Shown: piece by piece, positions 1-6,674 of the stretch | Numbering within the stretch: the stretch's first letter is position 1 | Layout of the letters: every line of letters begins with the position of its first letter | Assembly: GCA_947498315.1 (NCBI GenBank) | Contig: CANMLD010000021.1 | Location: forward strand, 1 to 34,671 | From: Pseudomonadota bacterium | GTDB taxonomy: Bacteria; Myxococcota_A; UBA9042; GCA-2863065 | DNA: 34,671 nt | Reading direction: 5' to 3' | Notes under the pieces: model-generated | What the model saw: the letters and a program-made list of their open reading frames with translations, nothing else | Told to the model about the DNA's origin: nothing | The model's database searches: none | Made by a program: the position numbers and the translations under genes

Positions 1-551
1 GCCACCACGGTGTTCCCGGCGAGTAGGGCGGGCAAGAGATGGGTGTTGATGAGGTGAACGGGGAAGTTGAAGGGTCCGATGATCGCGACGACGCCGACCG
101 GCCGGTGGCGCTGCTCTCCGGGTGCGCCGGGCGCCGCGCCTGCGAGCTCGTGGGGGTAGAGCGCGATGGTGTCCTGCAGCTTCTGGGCTACTGACTTCGC
201 TTCGATTAGCGCTTCCGAATGGACCTTGCCCATCTCCGCGGTGATCATCTCCGCGATGCCGGGCGCGTGCTCCGGGACGGCGAGGGCGACGCGCTGCAGC
301 GCGGCCGCGCGCTCGGCGACGGACAATCGTCGCCAGGACGGCCACGCAGTGTGGGCGGCGTCCACCGCCCGCGCGACCGAGTCGGGGTCGCCGAAGGCCT
401 CGCAGACGGTCTCGAGGGTGGCTGGGTTCTCAGACCGGAAGCGGCTCCCCGGTGAGCTCGCGCCTTCGGGGCCTTCAAACTGGCCGTTCACGTAGTTGCC
501 GAGAAAAGTCGAGGAGAGGGCGGGGGTTGGCTCGCGCATCCGCGGGAGCAT
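1..551 (-). CDS. Aldehyde dehydrogenase family protein, N-terminal part (AstD-like), cut by window edge
   Basis: The minus strand reads an open frame from an ATG at 551-549 to the window edge, about 183 codons without a stop. The product has the N-terminal, NAD-binding half of the aldehyde dehydrogenase family. It shows a substrate-site approach segment VNGQFEGPEG, a helical region ending in ITAEMGKVHSEA, and the Rossmann signature GPFNFPVHLINTHLLPALL followed by AGNTVV. That signature is closest in my memory to succinylglutamate-semialdehyde dehydrogenases (GPYNFPGHLPNGH type). The catalytic Cys and Glu lie beyond the window. The start at 551 is preferred because GGAGAG lies about 9 nt upstream; an in-frame ATG at 539 is the alternative. 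The 5' end overlaps no intact gene, but a CotH remnant starts just behind it on the other strand. Substrate is not determined; a link to acetaldehyde from the eut genes is possible but unsupported. Confidence 0.85.
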   Translation of the reverse strand, partial: MLPRMREPTPALSSTFLGNYVNGQFEGPEGASSPGSRFRSENPATLETVCEAFGDPDSVARAVDAAHTAWPSWRRLSVAERAAALQRVALAVPEHAPGIAEMITAEMGKVHSEALIEAKSVAQKLQDTIALYPHELAGAAPGAPGEQRHRPVGVVAIIGPFNFPVHLINTHLLPALLAGNTVV

Positions 552-619
552 ATCACTGGACTCTCCGAAGGCGCGTATTCCGAGTTCATCGGGCATGCTT
601 CGGTCGGCTGGGGGCTACA

Positions 620-1061
620 CCGCTCGCGGCCGCGGACAACTTCACCGACGGCGCTGGGAACACCTATCTCTATGACCAGTCGCCCGGGTGGGGCTTGCTC
701 CCGATCCCGTGGGACCACGACGAGCTCTTCGACATCACAGTGGCAGATCCGAATGAGGCGCTCGGGACCCGCCTCTCATCGGCTGGGTTCTCCGACGAGC
801 CGCAGCAGCTCTGCCAGATCTTCTGGTCCGACGCTGGCACGCGGGCGGCCCTAGTGGATGAGATACGACGGCTCCGCGACCGGCTCATGCAGCAGCTTCC
901 GGCTGAGCTGACGCGCTACTGCGACGAGGCGCGCGTAGGTGGTGACGGACCCGTTCGCGGGTGACGAGATCGCCACCCGCTTCGAAGCTGATTGTGCGCA
1001 AATCGGTGCCGTCATCGATCTTCGCATCGACTTCCTCGAAGCGGAGCCAGAGCTGAAGTAG
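620..1061 (+). pseudogene. CotH-kinase-family protein, 3' remnant with frameshift
   Basis: From about 628 one frame encodes NFTDGAGNTYLYDQSPGWG followed by LLPIPWDHDELFD. This matches the conserved core of CotH-type spore-coat/secreted protein kinases (N-YLY ... W-LPWD-D-F). Similarity runs to YCDEAR at about 932. The next frame (plus one) then carries the typical CotH tail, DPFAGDEIATRFEADC then IDLRIDFLEAEPEL, ending at TAG 1059-1061. A stop in the second frame at 936-938 shows the two parts cannot be one normal reading frame. The N-terminal two thirds expected of a CotH protein is absent: upstream of 620 the frame is Arg-rich and lies antisense to the aldehyde dehydrogenase start. I infer a decayed, 5'-truncated gene with at least one frameshift. 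A sequencing error could explain the shift but not the missing N-terminus. Confidence 0.6.
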
Positions 1062-1067
1062 CTCTGG

Positions 1068-1526
1068 TTACCCGAGCGCGAGGCCGCAGTCGGCGCACTC
1101 ACCGTCGACCGGCTCGCCTACGTGGCTACACGCCGGGCACACCGGCAGCCCCTCCGCTTCGGCGGCTGCGATGCGGGCCAGTACGGCCGGGTCGCCAGCG
1201 CCTTTGGCGACGGACGAGCGCCAGGACTCATCGAAGATCGCGCGCACGCGCGGGATCGCCTCGATGGCCACGAGGACAGCCGCCTTTGGGCCGCAGCCGC
1301 CCGACGAGCAGCACTCCTTGCCGCCAAGCGCGGCCTCGATCCCCACTTCACGTAGCTGCGCCACGATTCGGCTCGCTTCGATTAGGTCGGCCTCCGCGAT
1401 AACGGCGAGCCCTTCGGGCACGGCCGTTGCCGGCGCCGGCGGGCCGCAGGTCTTCGCCGTGGGGGCCGTGAAGCTGGTCTCGGGGGCAGCTGGAGAATAA
1501 AGATCGGTCGCGAGGCGTGCGTTCAT
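1068..1526 (-). CDS. DUF2007-like small protein with C-terminal zinc ribbon
   Basis: A 152-residue protein with an Ala/Pro-rich N-terminal 40 residues. Next comes a segment (about 42-105) that reads like the DUF2007 'putative signal transducing protein' fold: IAEADLIEASRIVAQLREVG then KAAVLVAIEAIPRVRAIFDE. The C-terminus (about 128-152) has two Cys pairs, CPAC and CADC, spaced as a small zinc ribbon. A third Cys cluster, CCSSGGCG, interrupts the central fold and is unusual for the family. Its stop lies 7 nt from the end of the convergent CotH remnant. The start is the only ATG and is not confirmed by a strong ribosome binding site. Function is unknown; metal binding is inferred from the cysteines. 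The family assignment is from memory of its pattern and moderately sure. Confidence 0.65.
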   Translation of the reverse strand: MNARLATDLYSPAAPETSFTAPTAKTCGPPAPATAVPEGLAVIAEADLIEASRIVAQLREVGIEAALGGKECCSSGGCGPKAAVLVAIEAIPRVRAIFDESWRSSVAKGAGDPAVLARIAAAEAEGLPVCPACSHVGEPVDGECADCGLALG

Positions 1527-1702
1527 GCCGAGACCCTATCGCACCGGCGGGGCGTCTTCCAGTCCGGAGATGAGGCGTCAAATACCTGGACACGTTGTGC
1601 ACCTATGTCACACCGTCCGCGGCCGGGATGCCCTTCTGCAGGCCATTGAGCCTCGGAACGTAAATTGCTTGGCCGCCCACGCGGGTCCGTCCTCGAGGAC
1701 GG

Positions 1703-1762
1703 ACACGGCCGGGCAAGACACGGCCGGGCAAGACACGGCCGGGCAAGACACGGCCGGGCAGG
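1703..1762 (+). repeat. Four tandem copies of a 15-bp repeat upstream of the Kazal lipoprotein
   Basis: The unit acacggccgggcaag occurs at 1703-1717, 1718-1732 and 1733-1747. A fourth copy, 1748-1762, ends in gcagg. That changed copy runs straight into aggaactcggta and forms the ribosome binding site GGAGG (1761-1765) of the gene starting at 1775. The repeat is in the 5' leader, so copy number would change leader length. The role is inferred only from position. Confidence 0.9.
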
Positions 1763-1774
1763 AGGAACTCGGTA

Positions 1775-3205
1775 ATGAAGTCAATCAGATCCATGACCAG
1801 GGTGGTCGCACTCATCGGAGCCCTATCACTGACGAGCGCGTGTGAGAAGTCGGGCAGCTCGTCCTCGGGCGGAGACTCGACCGACGCGGCCGACGGGAGC
1901 GATGTGTCGGACGCCTCCGACGGGAGCGATGTCAGTGACGCGACTGATTTGACGGATGCCACGGACGGCGCTGATGCAACCGATGGAAGTGACGTAGCCG
2001 ACGGCAGCGACGCCCTCGACGCCATCGACGCCCTCGACGCCATGGATGGCAGCGACGCCATGGATGGCAGCGACGCCGTGGATGGCAGCGACGCCGTGGA
2101 TGGCAGTGACGCCATGGATGGCAGTGACGCCATGGATGGCAGTGACGCCATGGATGGCCTAGATACCCACGACGGCTCCGATGCCAGCGACGGCTCCGAT
2201 GCCAGCGACGGCTCCGACGGGACCGACGGAACGGGTGCCTTTTGCGGCGGCTTTGCCGGGATCAAGTGCGGTTCCGGCGAGTTCTGCGACTACGCGCTCG
2301 ATGCGCAATGCGGCAACGGCGACATGGGCGGGACCTGCGAGCCGATCCCGGGAGTGTGCGCCGCCGACTACGTGCCGACGTGCGGCTGCGATGGCGTCAT
2401 CTACTCCAACCCGTGCCACGCCAACTCAAAAGGTGTCGCCGTAGCGCCCAAGACCTTCTGCCCGGCTGCCGAGGGCGAGCCTTGCGGTGGCAAGGGTAAC
2501 CCGCAATGCGGTGAGACGCTCTTTTGCGACTTCCCGCCAGAGCAGATCTGCGGCGCGGCGGACGGCCCCGGGCTCTGCCAAAAGGTGCCGCAGGTTTGCG
2601 ATCTGGCGTTGGACCCGGTCTGCGGCTGCAGCGGGATGACCTACGGCAACGCGTGCCTCGCCAACGCGGCCGGCGTGTCGGTTGCCCCGGAAGAGTGGTG
2701 CAACGGAGGCACCATCGGTCAGGCTTGCGGCGGCTGGACGGACAAAAAGTGCGGCGAAGGCGAGTTCTGCAGGTACGACGCCAACCAGCTTTGCGGCGCC
2801 GCCGAGACGCCGGGGGCCTGCATGGCCGAAGGGCCCACCGACTGCCCCGACGCCTCGGAGCCGGTCTGCGGCTGCGACGCCATGGACTACAATAACGAGT
2901 GCCTCGCCAACGCCGCCGGGACCTCGGTCTCGTTCTACGGGACCTGTGACGACGGCCCGCCCATTGGGTCTGTGGCCTGCGGCGGCTGGTTGGGTAACAC
3001 GTGCACAGACGGCGAATACTGCGCTTATCAGCCCGGCGAATACTGCGGTGCTGCCGACGCGAGCTCGGTGTGTATGCCGAAGCCCGAGGTCTGCGCCGAC
3101 GTGAAGATGCCCGTATGCGGCTGTGACGGTCAGACCTATCAGAACGAATGCAAGGCCAACGCGGCCGGAACGGGCCTCGTCGACTACGGCGCTTGCACAA
3201 TGTAG
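1775..3205 (+). CDS. Secreted lipoprotein with Asp/Ser/Gly repeat stalk and four Kazal-like Cys-rich modules
   Basis: A 476-residue protein. Residues 1-23 form a signal peptide with hydrophobic core VVALIGALSL and a lipobox-like LTSAC, so Cys23 is probably lipidated; Thr at -3 is not canonical. Residues 24-155 are a low-complexity acidic stalk dominated by DGSDAM/DASDGSD repeats, mirrored in the DNA as 18-bp tandem repeats. Residues 160-476 hold four modules, each with a CGG..CxxGEFCxY..CG half and a Kazal-like half of the type PVCGCDGxTYxNxCxANAAG ending in GxC. Kazal folds often inhibit serine proteases or bind ligands; inhibition here is inference. The GGAGG at 1761-1765, nine nt upstream of the ATG, fixes the start. 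The likely location is the outer membrane surface, with the stalk holding the modules away from the membrane. Such proteins are frequent in Myxococcota. Confidence 0.85.
   Translation: MKSIRSMTRVVALIGALSLTSACEKSGSSSSGGDSTDAADGSDVSDASDGSDVSDATDLTDATDGADATDGSDVADGSDALDAIDALDAMDGSDAMDGSDAVDGSDAVDGSDAMDGSDAMDGSDAMDGLDTHDGSDASDGSDASDGSDGTDGTGAFCGGFAGIKCGSGEFCDYALDAQCGNGDMGGTCEPIPGVCAADYVPTCGCDGVIYSNPCHANSKGVAVAPKTFCPAAEGEPCGGKGNPQCGETLFCDFPPEQICGAADGPGLCQKVPQVCDLALDPVCGCSGMTYGNACLANAAGVSVAPEEWCNGGTIGQACGGWTDKKCGEGEFCRYDANQLCGAAETPGACMAEGPTDCPDASEPVCGCDAMDYNNECLANAAGTSVSFYGTCDDGPPIGSVACGGWLGNTCTDGEYCAYQPGEYCGAADASSVCMPKPEVCADVKMPVCGCDGQTYQNECKANAAGTGLVDYGACTM
2042..2149 (+). repeat. 18-bp coding tandem repeat (MDGSDA) in the lipoprotein stalk
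   Basis: Six full consecutive 18-bp units of the form rtggatggcagygacgcc run from 2042 to 2149, with a partial seventh after it. Units differ only at one or two positions (atg/gtg, agc/agt), so they are recent duplications. Each unit adds MDGSDA or VDGSDA, so length changes would stay in frame and alter only stalk length. The flanking parts of the stalk are older, more diverged versions of the same hexapeptide. Confidence 0.9.
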
Positions 3206-3228
3206 TCGCGGCCTCGAGTCCTTAAGGC

Positions 3229-3257
3229 TTTACGTGCCGGGACGAGATCCCTACTCT
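3229..3257 (+). promoter_or_regulatory. Possible sigma70-type promoter for rluB
   Basis: TTTACG (3229-3234) and TACTCT (3252-3257) are separated by 17 bp between the lipoprotein stop and the rluB ATG. A transcript from it would begin only a few bases before the ATG at 3267, and no ribosome binding site is visible there. That would suggest a leaderless or nearly leaderless message. The boxes match the consensus only in part. Confidence 0.3.
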
Positions 3258-3266
3258 CCCGCGACC

Positions 3267-5030
3267 ATGCCGCTATTGCCATCCACCGGTGTCCGTCTCC
3301 AGAAGTTCCTCGCCTCCGCCGGCATCGCGAGCCGTCGTCAGGCCGAGCTCCTCATCAGTGGGAGCCGCATCTCCGTAAACGGCGCCGTCATCACCGAGCT
3401 CGGGACCCGCGTCGATCCCGTCAGCGATAGCGTGGAAGTCGACGGTGTACGTGTTCGGCAGCAAGAGCCGGTCTACCTCATCATGAACAAGCCCAAGGGC
3501 ACGGTCTGTACCGAGCGCGACCCGGACGGCCGCCCGCGCGTCATCGACTTGCTGCCGAAGGGGCTCCCACGCGCCTTCTCAATCGGTCGGCTCGACTGGG
3601 ACACCGAAGGCCTCCTGCTCTTTACGAACGACGGCGAGCTCGCCAAGGCGCTCCTCGATCCCCAGCGCCACGTGCCGCGCATCTACCGAGTGAAGATCCA
3701 AGGTCCTGTTGATCAGCACCTTCTGCGTCGCTTCAACGAGGGCGTCCGGTTGCCCGACGGCTACCGAACCAAGCCGTCGCCCATCGAAGTCGTCAGCCGC
3801 ACCGACACCAACGCCTGGTACGAAGTCGTGCTGTCGGAAGGTAAGAACCGCCAGATCCACCGCATGGTCGAGGCTTGTGGGCATCGCGTCCTGAAGTTGG
3901 TACGGCTCTCGTACGGCCCGGTGCAGCTCGGCACCCTCCCGCTCGGCCGTTGTCGCATTTTGACCGATGGCGAAGTCGACGCGCTCGAGTCGGCCGCCGG
4001 CGTGCGCCGCGAGCGCATCGCTCAGGCCATTGTCGCCGCCAAGCGCGAGGCCGAGGGCCGTCGTAAGCCAGCCGCCTCGGCGAAAGCCGCTGTGTCGAAG
4101 GCCACGCCGGCACGTAAGTCGCCGCCTGGAAAGGCGGGCGCAGCCGGCAAAGCACCGATGGTGAGGGCTACCGCGGCCAAGGTCGCTGCCAGCCGCGCCG
4201 CGCCGTCGCTTGCCGCCAACTCGCCCTGGGCCAAAGCCGCGCCCGCGTCCATCCGCCCGAAGGACGGCTCTGGCCTGCCGGCGCGTCCCGTCCCGCCCAA
4301 GAAGTCGGCGGGCGCCGCCTTCATCGAGTCTCTGTCTTACGACGACGACGACGACGACGATGATGATGATGACTACACCGACGGCACCGGTCGCAGTCAC
4401 CCCGACCTCGATCGGGACGACCGAAAGCCCAGCCACGCCAAGCCGGGCGCCAGCAAGCCGAGCGTGAGCAGGCCAAGCGCCAGCAAGCCGGACGTGAGCA
4501 GGCCAAGCGCCAGCAAGCCGGGCGTGAGCAGGCCAAGCGCCAGCAAGCTGGGCGTGAGCAGGCCAAGCGCCAGCAAGCCGGGCACAGGTGGCCCTACCAC
4601 CCGCCGCTCGGGCGATCGCGCTGCCGACACGGGAGACCGAAGCGAGGCCGAACCGGCGCGCAAGAGGTCTTACGGCGATCGCAACCGCGATCCGAGTGAC
4701 GACACACGACCCAAGCCCGCCCGCACGGGGCCGAAGAGCAAATCGAGCAAGGCACCCGGCTTCGCTCCTGCGCGGAACGACGAGGGTCCAACCGAACGTC
4801 GCATTGGCGCACGCGCTCGCTACACCGAAGACAAGGTGAAGCCGGCTGGTCGCGGCAAACCCGCCGCCGGTGGGGCAGGGCGCGGTAAGCCCGCCCCGGT
4901 CGGCCGTGAGAAGCCGGCCCCGGTCGGCCGTGGGAAGCCCGCTCCTAGCGGGCGATCGTCGCGAGGCAGCACTCCATCGCCGAAGTCGCCGGGATCTCGG
5001 GGTGGTTCGAAGCCGCGAGGCAAGCGCTGA
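3267..5030 (+). CDS. rluB: 23S rRNA pseudouridine synthase RluB with long disordered C-terminal tail
   Basis: A 587-residue protein. Residues 9-40 are an S4 RNA-binding domain (LQKFLASAGIASRRQAE). Residues about 68-235 are the RsuA/RluB catalytic domain with IMNKPKG and the catalytic motif GRLDWDTEGLLLF, in which Asp110 is the expected nucleophile. SEGKNRQIHRM is the conserved C-terminal motif of the domain. The reaction is uridine to pseudouridine in the 23S rRNA peptidyl-transferase region. Known RluB proteins are about 250-300 residues. Here some 335 extra residues follow: an Ala/Lys-rich histone-H1-like stretch, a run of 11 Asp (359-369), 10-residue SKPxVSRPSA repeats and GKPAPVGR repeats. 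The start at 3267 is chosen because the S4 domain follows directly; the open frame also extends back into the upstream gene to 3123. No ribosome binding site is seen. Confidence 0.9.
   Translation: MPLLPSTGVRLQKFLASAGIASRRQAELLISGSRISVNGAVITELGTRVDPVSDSVEVDGVRVRQQEPVYLIMNKPKGTVCTERDPDGRPRVIDLLPKGLPRAFSIGRLDWDTEGLLLFTNDGELAKALLDPQRHVPRIYRVKIQGPVDQHLLRRFNEGVRLPDGYRTKPSPIEVVSRTDTNAWYEVVLSEGKNRQIHRMVEACGHRVLKLVRLSYGPVQLGTLPLGRCRILTDGEVDALESAAGVRRERIAQAIVAAKREAEGRRKPAASAKAAVSKATPARKSPPGKAGAAGKAPMVRATAAKVAASRAAPSLAANSPWAKAAPASIRPKDGSGLPARPVPPKKSAGAAFIESLSYDDDDDDDDDDDYTDGTGRSHPDLDRDDRKPSHAKPGASKPSVSRPSASKPDVSRPSASKPGVSRPSASKLGVSRPSASKPGTGGPTTRRSGDRAADTGDRSEAEPARKRSYGDRNRDPSDDTRPKPARTGPKSKSSKAPGFAPARNDEGPTERRIGARARYTEDKVKPAGRGKPAAGGAGRGKPAPVGREKPAPVGRGKPAPSGRSSRGSTPSPKSPGSRGGSKPRGKR
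4449..4583 (+). repeat. 30-bp coding tandem repeat in the RluB tail
   Basis: Four full 30-bp units begin at 4449, 4479, 4509 and 4539 with a partial fifth from 4569. They read gccagcaagccg then an agcgtgagcaggccaagc-like half. Each unit encodes about ASKPxVSRPS. Units are nearly identical, so they expanded recently and keep frame. Confidence 0.9.
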
Positions 5031-5041
5031 GAGGTCAGATA

Positions 5042-5080
5042 CGGACCACAGCTCTCGGCAAAACCGAGAGCTGTGATCCG
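5042..5080 (-). terminator. Strong hairpin at the 3' end of rnpB, facing rluB
   Basis: The arms CACAGCTCTCGG (5047-5058) and CCGAGAGCTGTG (5064-5075) are perfectly complementary with a 5-nt loop. The stem continues by four more pairs outside one mismatch (5042-5045 with 5077-5080). It lies 11 nt after the rluB stop and 4 nt beyond the rnpB 3' end, so it can serve both convergent units. No clear U-tract follows on either strand, so intrinsic termination is likely but not certain. Confidence 0.75.
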
Positions 5081-5083
5081 CTC

Positions 5084-5474
5084 CGAACGCAGGTCGAGTG
5101 AGCTGTAAGCCGGGTTCTGTGACGCCGCCCGGTTGCCCGAGCGACGACGGCCGTCATTCCTCTGGGACGTACATTGCTGCACGCCTCGTGCGATCACCCG
5201 GGGGCTCGGGCGGGCAGCCCTCGAACGCCCCCTGTTCGATCTTGCTCCGGGTGAGGTTTACCGACCACGACGTCGCCGCCGCAGCCCGTGGGCTCTTACC
5301 CCACGGTTTCACCCTTACGTCGGCGTCCGAAGACTCCGCCGCGGTTTCTTTTCTGTGGCACTCTCTCTGAGATCACTCCCGCTGGACGTTATCCAGCACC
5401 CTGCCCTATGGAGCCCGGACTTTCCTCCAGGCCTTGCGGCCCAGCGACTGCCCACGGCACTCGCCCTGCGTTCG
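5084..5474 (-). ncRNA. rnpB: RNase P RNA, bacterial class A
   Basis: On the minus strand the conserved elements appear in order. GAGGAAAGTCCGGGCTCC is followed by ATAGGGCAGGG. Next comes GCCACAGAAAAGAAACCGC, then GGGTGAAACC with GGTAAGAGCCCACGG. The 3' part has CCCAGAGGAATGACGGCCG and finally CAGAACCCGGCTTACAG. The ends were set from helix P1: the strand at 5458-5474 and the strand at 5084-5100 pair over 17 positions with one mismatch. The length is about 391 nt, usual for the class. The RNA is the catalytic subunit that matures tRNA 5' ends. It lies 51 nt after the CdsZ-like gene on the same strand and could be transcribed from its own promoter or as part of that unit. Confidence 0.97.
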
Positions 5475-5525
5475 TGGTGAATCCTGCCGCACGTACCGGC
5501 CTTAGCCTGGCGGCGGGAGCCGAAG

Positions 5526-6257
5526 TTACTCGGCAGCCGTCTCGACCTTCGGATCCCAGTAGAGGATACGGCTGCAGTTGCGGCATGTCTCCATTGTCTC
5601 GAGCTTTTGGAGGCGCAGAATCTGCTGCGGCGGGACGGAGAAGTTGCAGCCCGAACACGCCTGATTGCGTACGGGCACGATCGCGACGCCGTCGCGGGCC
5701 GACTGTATCCGCTTGTAACGAGTGACCAGATCGGGGGCGAGCTTTCCGGCGATGGCGTCCCGCTCGGCCCCGCGGGCGTCGATGCGGGCGTCAAGCTCGC
5801 CGATTCGTGTGGCGTTGTGCTCATCTTCGGCGTTCACATCGGCTTCGAGGCTCGAGATCTTCTCCTGTTCGGCGGCGATGGCGATCTTGAACTCTTCCAT
5901 TACGTTCAGGAGCTTCAGGATCTCCTCCTCCTTGTTGGTGTTGGCCTTGCGGAGGAGCTCGATCTCCTTCTGCATCGCCATGTACTCTTTGTTCTTCGTG
6001 ACCGCCTGAAGCTTGCTCTTGGCGCGGTTGACCTTCTCTTGGTCGGCCTTCAGCTCGGAGTCCTTCTCACGGTACCAGCGGCTTGCTTCTGCGAGCTTCT
6101 CTCGCTTTTCATCGAGGCCCTTACCAGCGACCACGAGCAGCTCCTTCAGCCGCTGTATCTTCTTCTGGAGGCCATCGCGCTCGTTCTTGTCGTTGCGCGC
6201 TGCGCTGTCGATGCCTTGGAGAGCCACGAGGTTTTCGACGATATCGCGCACGTTCAT
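5526..6257 (-). CDS. C4-type zinc-ribbon coiled-coil protein (CdsZ/zf-RING_7 family)
   Basis: About 243 residues from the ATG at 6257. Residues 1-170 are almost entirely charged heptad-like helix (for example KKIQRLKELLVVAGKGLDEK), predicted as a long antiparallel coiled coil. The C-terminus carries a four-Cys ribbon with CSGC and CRNC, and the segment VPPQQILRLQ typical of the family. Family members are small cytoplasmic proteins often encoded beside rnpB, as here; roles in RNA or translation control have been proposed. Start choice is uncertain. GGAG directly abuts the ATG at 6257, but it is ideally spaced for a GTG two codons later (6251). An in-frame ATG at 6323 would add 22 residues not expected in the family. 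Confidence 0.85.
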   Translation of the reverse strand: MNVRDIVENLVALQGIDSAARNDKNERDGLQKKIQRLKELLVVAGKGLDEKREKLAEASRWYREKDSELKADQEKVNRAKSKLQAVTKNKEYMAMQKEIELLRKANTNKEEEILKLLNVMEEFKIAIAAEQEKISSLEADVNAEDEHNATRIGELDARIDARGAERDAIAGKLAPDLVTRYKRIQSARDGVAIVPVRNQACSGCNFSVPPQQILRLQKLETMETCRNCSRILYWDPKVETAAE

Positions 6258-6437
6258 CTCCGAAACGGCCCGGCCTGAGGACCGGGCGTTCGTGGCGCAG
6301 CGCCCGCGGGCCTTCTGCTCCACTCGAAATTTTCAGACCCGACCGCCATGGCGACCGAGACACTCCCGGCGCCCGAGTGGGCGGGGGGAGTTAGGACGAC
6401 CGGCCCCTCGTCAGGGTCGCCGCCAAGGTTCCGTCGG

Positions 6438-6510
6438 TGGGCCCACCAGGATTTGAACCTGGGACCAAACGGTTATGAGCCGCCCGCTCTGACCGCTGAG
6501 CTATGGGCCC
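6438..6510 (-). tRNA. tRNA with CAU anticodon, probably tRNA-Ile2 (lysidine type)
   Basis: A complete 73-nt cloverleaf on the minus strand. It has a 7-bp acceptor stem (GGGCCCA/TGGGCCC), D stem GCTC/GAGC, anticodon loop CTCATAA with anticodon CAT, T stem CCAGG/CCTGG with TTCAAAT loop, and discriminator A. The 3' sequence continues CCG, so a full CCA is not encoded. The anticodon arm (GGCGG ... CCGTT followed by TGGTC) resembles E. coli tRNA-Ile2, in which C34 becomes lysidine to read AUA. Elongator tRNA-Met also has CAU and cannot be ruled out by eye. Confidence 0.93.
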
Positions 6511-6674
6511 GTCTCCCGCGTCCGCCAGCGCGCCGAGGGGCGATGGTGAGGAGTTGGGTTGGTCGCGGGAGCCTAATCCCCGAGCCCTGTCGCGTCAATA
6601 CTCGGCAGGGCCGGCTACCGCACCGACCTCCCCCCTTGCGCTACCGCGTCGCTAAAGGCAGGATCGCGGGCTCG

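Noticed and set aside
1703-1762. 15-bp repeats considered as a CRISPR or phage attachment site
   Set aside because: Too short, no spacers, and no integrase or tRNA junction next to them.
6268-6287. Hairpin GCCCGG/CCGGGC as terminator or regulator of the CdsZ-like gene
   Set aside because: Six-bp stem without a T-tract, in the leader or N-terminal coding region depending on start choice; too weak to call.
6348-6674. Upstream extension of eutB
   Set aside because: The open frame runs antisense through the tRNA; EutB homology begins at 6675 and gives the normal length.
6511-6674. Cobalamin riboswitch upstream of eutB
   Set aside because: No B12-box-like sequence was found in the 164 bp; only an alignment to the Rfam cobalamin model could overturn this.
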